DNA from: JBCBKU01 sp038521345
GTDB lineage: Bacteria > Pseudomonadota > Alphaproteobacteria > Rhodobacterales > Rhodobacteraceae
DNA: 64,000 bases
Direction of reading: 5' to 3'
NCBI GenBank assembly: GCA_038521345.1
Contig: JBCBKU010000008.1
Coordinates: 1-64,000, forward strand
The notes beneath the pieces are model-generated. The model was not told the origin of the DNA. It did not search any database and was given only the letters and a program-made list of their open reading frames with translations. Positions 8,822 to 17,085 of this stretch are shown piece after piece (the stretch's first letter is position 1; the number at the start of each line of letters is the position of its first letter). The translations under genes and the position numbers were made by a program.

Positions 8822-9385
8822 TCAGGGCGCCAGCCACGCGCCTGTGAACGCATCTGATCGGTCAAAGCGGGCGCGCCGGTGCCGCGTGCGCCCAAGATGC
8901 AGGGTTTCGAGGCTTTGCACCGCCATGGTCGCGACACCGAACCGGGCGGGGTCCGGGCGCGCCTCGGCCGCGTCAGGTGTGCCCACCGGCTGGCCCGGCG
9001 GCGGGGTCATCCCGTATAGCGACTTGGCTCCGTCGCTGAGGCCTGTCCAGACCTCGCCCCGTCCCGGTGTCACCGTGACCGGGCCGCGTGCGCGGATCTG
9101 GAACATCTGGCGCGGGACCCAGAAAAGCAGGGTGGCACGGGAATCCTCGGCCAGTTCCGAGACCTTGGTCGACAGGGTGTCGGTGTAGACGGTCAGCGTC
9201 GCCTCGACGCTGGATGCTGCGCGGAGCACCACGATCCGTGCCTCGCCGCCGCCGTCGAGACCGCGGGTCGCCAGAACCGGATTGCGGGTGGGGGCCTTCG
9301 GATCTGCCGTGCCGCGACCGATCACCGTCCACGCGGCCGCGTGCGTTGCATCAAGACTGTCCCAGTTGGTTGCAGTGTCACTCAT
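8822..9385 (-). CDS. Pyridoxamine 5'-phosphate oxidase-like FMN-binding protein
   Basis: 187-residue flavin-binding split-barrel protein of the PNPOx-like (Alr4036-type) family. Seen: NPVLATRGLDGGGEARIVVLR, the first barrel strands with the FMN-contact arginine (R near 51 preceding IVVLR), then LTVYTDTLSTKVSEL and ATLLFWVPRQMFQIR, a pattern shared by this family. The C-terminal part ends in LHLGRTRHRRARFDRS as in related proteins. The substrate is unknown and it should not be called PdxH. It overlaps the attH-like gene by 8 bases and lies just upstream of the selD fusion on the same strand, so it may be the penultimate gene of the leftward operon starting at 13460. Confidence 0.8.
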   Translation of the reverse strand: MSDTATNWDSLDATHAAAWTVIGRGTADPKAPTRNPVLATRGLDGGGEARIVVLRAASSVEATLTVYTDTLSTKVSELAEDSRATLLFWVPRQMFQIRARGPVTVTPGRGEVWTGLSDGAKSLYGMTPPPGQPVGTPDAAEARPDPARFGVATMAVQSLETLHLGRTRHRRARFDRSDAFTGAWLAP

Positions 9386-10421
9386 AGCCCGTCATCTCTA
9401 GGTAGCCCACGCCGCCATGGGTGCCCGCCAAGGTTACCGGGCCTTCCCAATAGGGGAAACTCACATCCATCCAGCTGTTGTCGTTCAGCGCCTCAAGATC
9501 CAGTGCCAGATCGCGGTCGGGCAATTCAATCCGCCACGCCACCGGAATGTCGCGGCCAGCCACCTGCGCGGTCCGCGTGGGTGTCATCGTCAGTTCCCCG
9601 GCCTCCAGCGGATCGGGCGTGCCGTCTGCGGCAATCCATGTTCCGAAAGTAAATGGCTCGGCGGCACTGTCGCGCAGGCGATACCCCATCAGCTTGTCGC
9701 CGGTGTCGAGATGCAACGATATCCAGTCCCAGCCCGTCTGGGTCTCGGCAAGGGGCTGCGAGGACCATTCGCGGTCAAGCCAGGCGGTTCCCGTCACGGT
9801 GACGGACCCCGAAGGCAGCGTGACGGTTCCGGTGAGCCGGTAGAACGGTTGGGAGTAGTAGTGGCTTGCCTGCCCGTATTCGGACTTTACCGAATAGCCG
9901 TCCGCCCCCTGCGGTACGTATGGCCGATCCGCGGTCAGCCTGAAGTCATAGGCGAAATCAGTCCCTTGTGCGGTGAGCCTGACGTCGGATAGCGTGGGTC
10001 CCTCCATGGCCCATTCGTCGATCCATGCCGCGAACGGATCGGCGGTGACGCCGGCCTGGCCGATTCCACCGCGGGCAAAACGTTCGGCATGGAAATGCGC
10101 GTCGGGCGTGGTGAGGCCGGCATGTCCGAACCAGATCTGGGGCGAAGCCCAACCCGACCTGTCGCCGGGTTCGGTTGCCGTGCGAAACAGCGTCCATTGC
10201 ATGCCCATGGGGGTCCCGTCCTTGGCGACGAGATTTGCGGTGACGTACCACCATTCGATCCGGAAGTCGGGGTGGGACCCGTGATCGTCGGGAAAGACAA
10301 ACCGGACCGCGGGATCCGGAAGACGAAACCCCTCGGGGTCGCTTCCCATGCCGTAAAGGCCCTGTGCCATCGCGGGAAAGGGCCAAAGCAATAGGAAGAG
10401 AGCGAGAAGTCTAGCGTTCAT
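9378..10421 (-). CDS. AttH/CrtC-like lipocalin-fold protein, exported
   Basis: 347-residue secreted protein with a clean signal peptide (hydrophobic core LLALFLLLWPFPAMA, cleavage after AMA-Q). The mature part matches the AttH / carotenoid 1,2-hydratase (CrtC) lipocalin-like family: FPDDHGSHPDFRIEWWYVTA near residues 44-63 is the diagnostic HPDFxxEWWY block, and TAWLDREWSSQPLAETQ is the second (D-R-E-W). Carotenoid hydratase activity is not implied; the ABC genes upstream make an AttEFGH-type assignment more fitting. Its start overlaps the permease stop by 11 bases. The substrate is unknown. Confidence 0.85.
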   Translation of the reverse strand: MNARLLALFLLLWPFPAMAQGLYGMGSDPEGFRLPDPAVRFVFPDDHGSHPDFRIEWWYVTANLVAKDGTPMGMQWTLFRTATEPGDRSGWASPQIWFGHAGLTTPDAHFHAERFARGGIGQAGVTADPFAAWIDEWAMEGPTLSDVRLTAQGTDFAYDFRLTADRPYVPQGADGYSVKSEYGQASHYYSQPFYRLTGTVTLPSGSVTVTGTAWLDREWSSQPLAETQTGWDWISLHLDTGDKLMGYRLRDSAAEPFTFGTWIAADGTPDPLEAGELTMTPTRTAQVAGRDIPVAWRIELPDRDLALDLEALNDNSWMDVSFPYWEGPVTLAGTHGGVGYLEMTGYE

Positions 10422-12810
10422 TGGCGAAGACCTTGATCAGATCGGCGGGCGGTGTCCGTGCCAGGCGGTGCGCGGGCCACAGACCGGCGAGTGCGGCAGC
10501 GACCACCGCAAGGACGCCTAGCCGAACCCAGTCGACAGGGAAAAGGTGCATCGGGATTCGCCAACCGAACGCCTCGACATTTATGACTGCCAAGAGAACC
10601 CAAGCCAGCAGAAGACCCACGGGCAGGGCGACGATGGCCGTGAGCCCTGCCAGCAGCACGGCGCGCAACAACTCCACCCGGCCGAGGGTCGCCCGCGTCA
10701 GTCCGGCTGCCCAGACCGGCGCCAACTGCGGGAGCCGCATCGCCGAGAGGGTCAGCAGGCTTGTCAGAATGGCAAAGCCTGCAATGGCCAGGGTCAGGAC
10801 ATTGAGCGCGCCGGTCACTGCAAAAGTGCGTTCGAAGACTTGCAGCGACACCCGCTTGATCGCCGCCTGATCGATCATGTTCCCGGGATCGAGACCGAAG
10901 TCCTGAACCAGGGCCTCTTGCAGCGCGGGAACCTCGGCCGTTGGGATCCGTAACCCAAACCCAAGCCGGTCGACATTGGGAAAAAGCCGGGTCAGGGTCG
11001 GGACCGAGACCAGCGCCTGCGCCATCGGGTTCCCGTAATCCGAATAGATCCCGGCGATCGGGAAGCGTTCCCCGCCGATCTCAAGCCGGTCGTCCAGACC
11101 AAGGCGCGCGGCCCGCGCAAGTTGTTCGTTGATCAAGACGCCATCGCCCGCAGCGACGCGATCCCAAATTCCTGGGGCCGCGTCGAGAAGCGGCCAGTTG
11201 TCGCGATAGGTCGGGTGATCGGCGACACCGAAAACCTCGCCCGGACGCCCGGCCAGATCCGTGTCCACGTTCCAGATGGGCAGCATTGCATCCGTTCGCG
11301 GCGCCAGCCATGCGGTCAGCCGCTCGGCCTCTGCCCTGTCGCTCGCGGTGACATAAAGCTCGGACGCGAGGCGCTGGTCGAGCCAGCCGGTAAAGGTCAG
11401 CCGGAACGAGGACACCATCGTTCCGACGCCGATATTTGCGGCGAGCGCCAGAAGCAACGCCATGAGCGCGAGGGAAAGACCCGGCAGCTGCTGGCGGGTA
11501 TCGGCCCAGAACCACGTTGCAAGCGGACCTCGCCCCGTGCGACCGAGGGCCCGCAGCGTTACCGACAAAGCAAAAGGCAACGCGAGCGCGGCGGCGATCA
11601 GGAGCGCGCCGAGCATCGCAAACCCCGCGACAAGCCCGGATCCGTACCGTGCAAGGACAAGCGCCAGAAGGGCGAGTACAACGGCCGCGCCAGCCTGCGC
11701 CAATGTGGTCTTTTCAGACGCCATAGCCCAAGCCCGGGGGCGCGCCGGTGCGAGGGCGGGCAGGCGGGCGATCTTCCAAAGCGCACCCGCGGCCGCAATG
11801 GCGGTGCCGCCAACGGCCATCGCCATGCCTGCCGCCCACCAGCCCGGGCGGAACGCAAGCACCCCGTCGACCGCGGCGCCATAAAGCCCGCGGAGCGTCG
11901 CCGCAACGTCGGGCAGGAGCGCGGCCGCGATCACATAACCAAGTCCCGTGCCGAGAAACCCGGCCAGAACCGCGAGGATCAGGAGTTCCGCCGCAGTGAG
12001 TGCCAAAAGAGCGCGGGCCGGAACCCCAAGTGCCCGAAGCGTCCGGAACGTGGGACGGCGCTGCTCGAACGCAAGCCCCACCGCACCGTGCACGATGAAG
12101 AGACCGACGGCAAAGGCGAGAAGGCCGAACGCCGTCAGGTTCAGGTGAAAGCTGTCGGTCAGGCGGGCGAGATCCAGCGTTTCCTCGGGCTCTTGCTGGC
12201 GCAGGTCAGGGGCGATTTCGGCCAGCGGCGGACGGGACAGGGGCTGGGTGTCGAGGACGACAAGCCGCGTGATGCGCCCTTCCTGTCCCAGAAGCCGCTG
12301 AGCCAGCCCGATATCGGCAAAGGCCATGGCTGGCGGCAAGCCGTCGACCGCGCGGACCGGCGTCCCGTCAAGATCATCCAGTTGCGCCGCCGTGGCGGGG
12401 TTGGCGATAACTTCAGGCCGTTCACCGGCGAACGCTCCGGGTTCACCCGCGAAGACTGCCGTGACGGCCGGTGCATCCGGCGGTGCGGTCAGGGGATCGA
12501 GGCCGACGAGTCGGATCCGGCCCTCGGAATGCGTGATCCAGCCCTCGATCACCGGGCTGACAAGCCAACCGGCGCGCCGCAGGGCGATATAGGTTTCTTC
12601 GGATATGCCCGAGGGCGGACCGACCAACGCCGGACGGGCGGCCCCCATGGCACCGGCGGCTTCATCGTAGCTCGCCCGCGCTTCGGTGTTGATGGCCTGC
12701 ACGGCCGACCAGAGCGCGGTCGCAAGCGCAAGGCCAAGGACCAGTGTCAGCAGCTGGAGGGGCTTGCGCCGCCAATGCGCGAGCAGCGCTGTCAGGGTCA
12801 CCCGTCCCAC
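10411..12810 (-). CDS. FtsX/MacB-type ABC transporter permease (AttF/G-like)
   Basis: 799-residue inner-membrane permease with a duplicated FtsX organisation: an N-terminal transmembrane segment (about 20-40), a large periplasmic domain, three helices (about 225-345), further helices near 370-460, a second periplasmic domain and three C-terminal helices (about 660-790). The final block LWPAHRLARTPPADLIK resembles the conserved P-x-x-AL+ end of FtsX-like permeases. Such permeases usually act mechanically on lipoproteins or exported proteins and do not form import channels. It overlaps the ATPase gene upstream (13 bases) and the AttH-like gene downstream (11 bases), so its client is plausibly the AttH-like protein or its ligand. 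Confidence 0.85.
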   Translation of the reverse strand: MGRVTLTALLAHWRRKPLQLLTLVLGLALATALWSAVQAINTEARASYDEAAGAMGAARPALVGPPSGISEETYIALRRAGWLVSPVIEGWITHSEGRIRLVGLDPLTAPPDAPAVTAVFAGEPGAFAGERPEVIANPATAAQLDDLDGTPVRAVDGLPPAMAFADIGLAQRLLGQEGRITRLVVLDTQPLSRPPLAEIAPDLRQQEPEETLDLARLTDSFHLNLTAFGLLAFAVGLFIVHGAVGLAFEQRRPTFRTLRALGVPARALLALTAAELLILAVLAGFLGTGLGYVIAAALLPDVAATLRGLYGAAVDGVLAFRPGWWAAGMAMAVGGTAIAAAGALWKIARLPALAPARPRAWAMASEKTTLAQAGAAVVLALLALVLARYGSGLVAGFAMLGALLIAAALALPFALSVTLRALGRTGRGPLATWFWADTRQQLPGLSLALMALLLALAANIGVGTMVSSFRLTFTGWLDQRLASELYVTASDRAEAERLTAWLAPRTDAMLPIWNVDTDLAGRPGEVFGVADHPTYRDNWPLLDAAPGIWDRVAAGDGVLINEQLARAARLGLDDRLEIGGERFPIAGIYSDYGNPMAQALVSVPTLTRLFPNVDRLGFGLRIPTAEVPALQEALVQDFGLDPGNMIDQAAIKRVSLQVFERTFAVTGALNVLTLAIAGFAILTSLLTLSAMRLPQLAPVWAAGLTRATLGRVELLRAVLLAGLTAIVALPVGLLLAWVLLAVINVEAFGWRIPMHLFPVDWVRLGVLAVVAAALAGLWPAHRLARTPPADLIKVFANER

Positions 12811-13460
12811 GGTGCGATCCGGCCATGGCTGAGATGGACGCGGGCGTCCAGCGCGGCGGCCAGCCGCGTGGAATGCGTTACCATCAGTAGGGCGGCCCCG
12901 GTCTCGTCGGTCAACTCGCGCATCAGCTCCAGAACCGCGTCCCCGGTGTCCTCGTCCAGATTGCCGGTCGGTTCGTCGGCAAGCACAAGGGCGGGGCGCG
13001 CCGCCAGCGTCCGCCCGATCGCCACTCTTTGTTGCTGACCGCCAGACAATTGCTCGGGGTACTTGGCGGCATGCTCAGCAAGGCCAAGCCGCTCGGTCAG
13101 GTGGTCCGCCCAGTGAGGATCGTGGGTTCCGGCAAGGCGCGCCTGAAACGCGATGTTCTGAGCCGCATCCAGCGACGGGATCAGGTTGAACTGCTGGAAG
13201 ACGAGGCCGATGGTGCCGCGCCGAAGCGCGGCGCGCGCCCTGTCATCGAGGGGTGTGATGTCGGTCCCGTCGATCTCGATCCTGCCACGCTCCGCAGTCT
13301 CGAGCCCGGACACGAGATGGAGAAAGGTAGATTTTCCGGACCCGCTTTCGCCGGTCAGCGCCAGTGTCTGGCCGCGGTCGAGCTGCACCGACAATCCGTC
13401 GATGACCGGTGCCGGCGTGCCGGGGAAGGTTTTTGTCAGATCGGAGACACGGAGAAGCAT
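12798..13460 (-). CDS. ABC transporter ATP-binding protein, LolD/MacB type (AttE-like)
   Basis: 220-residue cytoplasmic ATPase for the FtsX-type permease encoded next to it. Walker A is GESGSGKST (about 37-45), the signature is LSGGQQQR with VAIGR following, and Walker B reads ALVLADEPTGNLD. The LADEPTGNLD form is characteristic of LolD/MacB/FtsE-like ATPases, which also fits the short length. First gene of a leftward overlapping set (ATPase, permease, AttH-like, PNPOx-like, possibly selD). A 22-base near-palindrome lies 30 bases upstream of its ATG and is the obvious place to look for control. Confidence 0.9.
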   Translation of the reverse strand: MLLRVSDLTKTFPGTPAPVIDGLSVQLDRGQTLALTGESGSGKSTFLHLVSGLETAERGRIEIDGTDITPLDDRARAALRRGTIGLVFQQFNLIPSLDAAQNIAFQARLAGTHDPHWADHLTERLGLAEHAAKYPEQLSGGQQQRVAIGRTLAARPALVLADEPTGNLDEDTGDAVLELMRELTDETGAALLMVTHSTRLAAALDARVHLSHGRIAPWDG

Positions 13461-13489
13461 GATGCCGCGGAACCTAGGGGGATCCCACG

Positions 13490-13511
13490 GACAGGAAAGC
13501 GCTTTTCTGTC
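13490..13511. promoter_or_regulatory. 22-base near-perfect palindrome upstream of the ABC/AttH-like operon
   Basis: Arms GACAGGAAAGC (13490-13500) and GCTTTTCTGTC (13501-13511) are complementary at ten of eleven positions, the sole exception a G-T. It lies between the cytochrome c peroxidase-like stop (13527) and the ATPase start (13460), both leftward. It could be an operator for the ABC operon or, as RNA, a nine-pair hairpin with a GCGC loop. No U-tract follows on the minus strand, which argues against a simple terminator. Confidence 0.5.
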
Positions 13512-13526
13512 GCGGCTGGCGCGTGG

Positions 13527-14849
13527 TCAATCGACCGGAAGACCGCTTGGCACCGTATCCGGGCGTCCGAGGGGGCGCGTTTCGGCAGTCTTACCGGTCA
13601 GGGCCTCGAGAAAGGCCACGAGGTCCGATACCGCGCCATCGCCAAGGGCAAGCGGTTCGATATCGAGCACGACGTCCTGGCGGGACATTTCGCGGGCGTC
13701 CGCGCGGATGACGAAGTCGATCTCTGCAAGCCACGGTGCCGCCGGCAGGCGCGCCATCTCCGGCGTCCAGGCCGCCCGGCTGGCGCGGGGTGCCAGATGA
13801 TGCCGGACCATGGCCTCGAGCGTGGGGTAGGCGCCGTTATGTCCATAGGGCGCAGTGAGCGCCACGTTGCGCAACATCGGCGTCCGGAACCGGTAGGCAT
13901 CGGCAAGCGCATCGCTTTCCCCCATGCGGCCCACGTCGCGCGGGATCGGATCGAAACGCCGGGTACGGCCGGGGCCGAAGGCCGGCAGGCCAAGCGCGTG
14001 GAAGGATTGGTCGGACAGGAGCGGGCCCGCGTGGCAATCGGCACATCCCGCGGCGCCGTAGAACAGCTCGAGACCCCGGATCTCGGCCGTGCCAAGTGCC
14101 GTGTCGTCTCCGGCGAGGTAGGCGTCGAAAGGGCTGTCGTGATTGCGCCATTCGCTGGCGATGAAAGCGCCGAGTGCATTGCCGATCTCGACGATCGTCA
14201 CCTCTTCTGGCGCGTCGATATGGTCGAAGGCGTTGACGAACAGGGCTCCGTAATCCGGGATCGTGCGGACGCGGTGCGCAAGGATCGGCCACGCCGCGTC
14301 GATCCGGTCATGGATGGCGCCTGCGATTTCATTTTCCCTTGGGTTGCCGGCCATCTCGAACTGGGCCGTCAGCGGAAAAAGCGCCTGGGCCGCAAGAACC
14401 GTGTCGAGCCCGGGGGGCAGCCATTCCTCGGCCGGTGAATTGTAGCCGTTCTGGTAGATGTCCGAGACCGAGAGGCGTCCGTCGTGGAAAAGGATTGTGA
14501 CGTCGGTCGCCCCGAGGTTCCAGAGCGCGGGAGCGTTCCGGGGAATGCGTTTCCGGATCCGGTCGGGTCCGGTCCCGGCGGTGCGGTCCGGCCCGACACC
14601 GCGCCCCCCCTCGCCGATGCCAAGCGAAAGCCCGTCGGTCCCTGCCAGATCGTGATGATGGCAGGTCCCGCACGAGATGTTGCGGTTGCCCGAGAGGATC
14701 TTGTCGTAGAAGAGAAGCTGGCCGATCTTGGCCTGATCCGGATCGACGGGATGGAAATCGGCGTCGTTCAGCGGGCGCGGAACGGTTTGAGCGCCGGCGC
14801 AGAGGACCGAGAGGCAGAGAAGGAGAAGGGCATGAAAGCACTGTCGCAT
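13527..14849 (-). CDS. Di-haem cytochrome c peroxidase / MauG-family protein, periplasmic
   Basis: 440-residue exported protein with signal peptide MRQCFHALLLLCLSVLCAGA. Two c-type haem sites are visible: C60-GT-C63-H64 near the N terminus and C269-AD-C272-H273 in the second half, as in bacterial cytochrome c peroxidases and MauG-like enzymes, which reduce H2O2 or oxidise a partner. NAPALWNLG and GHNGAYPTLEAMVRHH are further family blocks. The start at 14849 follows from the signal peptide; longer in-frame readings run into the opposite gene. Its first 18 bases overlap, head to head, the start of the Sel1 gene, so each gene's promoter must lie inside the other's reading frame. Confidence 0.88.
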   Translation of the reverse strand: MRQCFHALLLLCLSVLCAGAQTVPRPLNDADFHPVDPDQAKIGQLLFYDKILSGNRNISCGTCHHHDLAGTDGLSLGIGEGGRGVGPDRTAGTGPDRIRKRIPRNAPALWNLGATDVTILFHDGRLSVSDIYQNGYNSPAEEWLPPGLDTVLAAQALFPLTAQFEMAGNPRENEIAGAIHDRIDAAWPILAHRVRTIPDYGALFVNAFDHIDAPEEVTIVEIGNALGAFIASEWRNHDSPFDAYLAGDDTALGTAEIRGLELFYGAAGCADCHAGPLLSDQSFHALGLPAFGPGRTRRFDPIPRDVGRMGESDALADAYRFRTPMLRNVALTAPYGHNGAYPTLEAMVRHHLAPRASRAAWTPEMARLPAAPWLAEIDFVIRADAREMSRQDVVLDIEPLALGDGAVSDLVAFLEALTGKTAETRPLGRPDTVPSGLPVD

Positions 14850-15317
14850 GGGGTGAGTGTTGCGCTTTTTCTGGCGCTGTCCAGCCCGGCATTCGCAGAA
14901 ATCGAAGAGGCCCGGGATCTGATGGAAGCCGGCCGCTTTGAAGAGGCCAAAGCGGCGCTCTGGCCCGCCGCCCGGTCCGGTAATGCGGATGCCGAGGAAC
15001 TGATCGGGGTGATGTACGCGCTTGGTCTGGGGGTCGAGCAGGATTATGTCCGCGCCTTCGAATGGTACCTGCGCTCGGCCATGAAGGGACATCCCGGGGC
15101 GCAATCGGGTGTTGGATGGTATTACGAAGTGGGGCTCGGGATGCCGGCCCCGGATCTGGTGCGCGCTTACATGTGGTATGTCCTGTCGGCCATCGGCGGC
15201 GATCCCGATGCGGCGATATCCATGGAGGAGGTCGTCAAGAAAATGACGCCGGACGAGATCGCGCATGGCAACGCGCTGGTCGACGATTACCGGGTCTGGA
15301 TGTACCCGTTCCGGTGA
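14832..15317 (+). CDS. Sel1-repeat (SLR) exported protein
   Basis: 161-residue protein with signal peptide (KALSHGVSVALFLALSSPAFA) and two to three Sel1-like tetratricopeptide repeats: AEELIGVMYALGLGVEQDY, then AFEWYLRSAMKGHPGAQS and MWYVLSAIGGDPDA. Sel1 repeats are protein-protein interaction modules; no enzyme function is expected. A strong AGGAGAAGG site at 14821-14829 fixes the ATG at 14832. A longer reading from 14484 lies antisense to the peroxidase gene and is rejected. It diverges from the peroxidase gene with an 18-base start overlap, so the two may share regulation. Confidence 0.82.
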   Translation: MKALSHGVSVALFLALSSPAFAEIEEARDLMEAGRFEEAKAALWPAARSGNADAEELIGVMYALGLGVEQDYVRAFEWYLRSAMKGHPGAQSGVGWYYEVGLGMPAPDLVRAYMWYVLSAIGGDPDAAISMEEVVKKMTPDEIAHGNALVDDYRVWMYPFR

Positions 15318-15331
15318 CCGTTTCGGAAAGT

Positions 15332-15381
15332 GCGCCTGCGGCGCGTTCTTCTGGTCTCGGCTCCGGGCCTTGCCCGGAGCC
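15332..15381. repeat. Intergenic palindromes between convergent genes
   Basis: Two hairpins: GCGCC-TGC-GGCGC (15332-15344) and a stronger one with arms GGCTCCGGGC (15359-15368) and GCCCGGAGCC (15372-15381) around a CTT loop. They fill the gap between the convergent Sel1 and VOC genes. No T-run follows on either strand, so they may be Rho-assisted ends or REP-like elements. Confidence 0.5.
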
Positions 15382-15426
15382 TCTGGATGCCATTGGCGGG
15401 CGTGTTGGGGGCGAGATGAACCAGCA

Positions 15427-15897
15427 TCAGTCGCCCCGGTAAGCGGCCTCGATGGTGGCGATGTCGATCTTTGTCATGGTCATCATCGCTTCGAAGGCGC
15501 GTTTTGCACCGGCCGCGTCCGGGCCGAAATTGGCGCGCGTCAGCGCCTCGGGCACGATCTGCCACGAGACGCCCCAGCGGTCCTTCAGCCAACCGCACAT
15601 GCTTTCCTCGCCGCCATCGGATGTCAGTGCGTTCCAGAGCCGATCGGTTTCGCCCTGATCCGGCGTGGTCACCGAGATCGAGACCGCTTCGGTCAGCGAG
15701 AACCGGGGCCCTCCGACCAGAATTTGGTAGGGCGTTGTTCCGAGAGTGAAATCGATCACCACCGGCTCTCCGCCCTCGGTCTCGCCGAAGGTGCCGTCGA
15801 TCCGGCTGCCCTTAATCAGGTTTGTGTAGAACGAGGCCGCCTCGAGCCCGTCTTTCGCGAACCAGAGACATGTCCGGACAGGAAGTCGTTCAGGCAT
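15427..15897 (-). CDS. VOC-family protein (PhnB / 3-demethylubiquinone methyltransferase-like fold)
   Basis: 156-residue vicinal oxygen chelate (glyoxalase-fold) protein of the PhnB-like subgroup. Seen: TCLWFAKDGLEAASFYTNLI near the start, VDFTLGTTPYQILVGGP-like strands, then DRLWNALTSDGGEESMCGWL followed by KDRWGVSWQIVPEAL, the usual end of this family. Function in this group is generally unassigned despite the methyltransferase label found in databases. It starts 33 bases beyond the terminator of the TRAP operon and is probably transcribed separately. Confidence 0.85.
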   Translation of the reverse strand: MPERLPVRTCLWFAKDGLEAASFYTNLIKGSRIDGTFGETEGGEPVVIDFTLGTTPYQILVGGPRFSLTEAVSISVTTPDQGETDRLWNALTSDGGEESMCGWLKDRWGVSWQIVPEALTRANFGPDAAGAKRAFEAMMTMTKIDIATIEAAYRGD

Positions 15898-15929
15898 CGA
15901 CGTCTCCTTTCGGCCCCTAGTCTACCACG

Positions 15930-15959
15930 AAAAAAGGCGCGCCGCAGGGGCGCGCCTTT
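15930..15959 (-). terminator. Intrinsic terminator of the TRAP/monooxygenase operon
   Basis: Perfect 11-pair stem AAAGGCGCGCC (15933-15943) and GGCGCGCCTTT (15949-15959) around a five-base loop. Read leftward it ends in a run of six T (15935-15930). It lies 26 bases beyond the dctP stop, marking the end of that operon. A shorter T-run on the plus strand (15962-15966) could make it bidirectional, but no rightward gene ends here. Confidence 0.85.
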
Positions 15960-15985
15960 CCTTTTTACTGCAAGAGGGCCGGGGC

Positions 15986-17056
15986 CTACTGCATTTCCAT
16001 CGAGCGGACCGCGTCGAGCTCGGCTTCGGCCTCGGCCACTGCCGCGGTCAGGGCGTCGAAGATCTCTTCACCGCCGTCCACGTTGGCCTTGAACCAGTCA
16101 TAGACCGGGGCCGCAGCGTCTTTGAACGCAGCCTTCTCTTCGGGCGTGGGCACATAGATGTCGCCGCCACCGGCCGCAAAGTCCTGGTAGGCTTGGATCG
16201 ATTTACGCTTCGGCGAGGCGAAGGTGGCCTGCTGAAGCTGGTAGAACCCGTCGACAACCACCCGCTGAAGTTCGGGCGAGAGCGAGGTGAACGTCTCGTT
16301 GTTCATGAACCAGAGCGCACCCATGTAGGCATGTCCGTCCAGCGTGACGTATTGCAGGCCGGCATCCGGGAATTTCATGCCCATGATGTCGGTAATGCCA
16401 TTCTTCGAGCCTTCGACAACGCCCGTCTGGAGCGAGGTGAAGAGCTCGGGCCATGGGATCGGGGTCGGCGATGCGTCAAGCGCCCGCACGAGTTCCTGCG
16501 GCAGGTCGGCGACAACTGTCCGGATCTTGAGGCCGGCCAGATCGTCCGGCGACTGCACGCGGCGCTGCGTGTTGGCGAAGTTGCGCCAGCCGCCGGTGTT
16601 GCCGATGGTCATGAGACGTACCGCGCCGTCCGAAGCGGCCAGCGTCATCTCCTGCATCTTCGACGTGAAGGGCGTGCCGGCCGACAGCGCCGATTCGGCG
16701 ACCCGGTCGTCGGCCATCAGGTAAGGCAGGTCGAGCACCTGAACGAACGGGAAGATGGTCGACACCCCGCCCGAGGTCGAGATGTAGATGTCGATATTGC
16801 CGTCCGCGATGCCGGCGATGCACTCGGTTCCGTTCGAGCAGAGCTGTGTGCCGATGAAGAGCTCGACCGTGATCGCGCCGTTCGAAGCCTGTTCGACATA
16901 GTTCTTGAAGACAACGAGGCCGTCATAGTCTTCGTCATTTTCGTTCGAGTTGGCCGTGGCGCGCAGGTTGAGCGCATGGCCGCCGGCATAGGCCGCGACA
17001 GACCCTCCGATCAGGGCCGCTGCGGTGAGCGCGGTGGTGAGAAGACCTTTCAGCAT
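15986..17056 (-). CDS. dctP: TRAP transporter substrate-binding protein (DctP family)
   Basis: 356-residue periplasmic receptor with signal peptide (TALTAAALIGGSVAAYA) and DctP-family blocks: YDGLVVFKNYVEQASNGAITVE in the first domain, FFVGTQLC-type strand (here LFIGTQLC), and DDLAGLKIRTVVADLPQELV containing the arginine that usually anchors a carboxylate ligand (R near 181). Two cysteines (GTQLCSNGTECIAG) could form a disulfide. A carboxylate or sulfonate substrate is the family expectation, not proved. It is last in a leftward operon after dctQ and dctM (order Q-M-P), 29 bases after dctM and directly before the terminator. Confidence 0.92.
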   Translation of the reverse strand: MLKGLLTTALTAAALIGGSVAAYAGGHALNLRATANSNENDEDYDGLVVFKNYVEQASNGAITVELFIGTQLCSNGTECIAGIADGNIDIYISTSGGVSTIFPFVQVLDLPYLMADDRVAESALSAGTPFTSKMQEMTLAASDGAVRLMTIGNTGGWRNFANTQRRVQSPDDLAGLKIRTVVADLPQELVRALDASPTPIPWPELFTSLQTGVVEGSKNGITDIMGMKFPDAGLQYVTLDGHAYMGALWFMNNETFTSLSPELQRVVVDGFYQLQQATFASPKRKSIQAYQDFAAGGGDIYVPTPEEKAAFKDAAAPVYDWFKANVDGGEEIFDALTAAVAEAEAELDAVRSMEMQ

Positions 17057-17085
17057 GGATACCTCCGTTGGTGCGTTCGGTCGGG

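Noticed and set aside
7815..9188. Plus-strand open frame of 457 codons opposite the selD fusion and PNPOx-like gene
   Set aside because: Spans two real genes on the other strand and shows no motif.
11122..13038. Plus-strand open frame of 638 codons opposite the FtsX-type permease
   Set aside because: Highly charged, repetitive translation; the minus strand encodes a convincing permease with coupled neighbours.
14850..15266. N-terminal extension of the peroxidase-like gene to 15266
   Set aside because: The extension is antisense to the Sel1 gene and precedes a perfect signal peptide at 14849.
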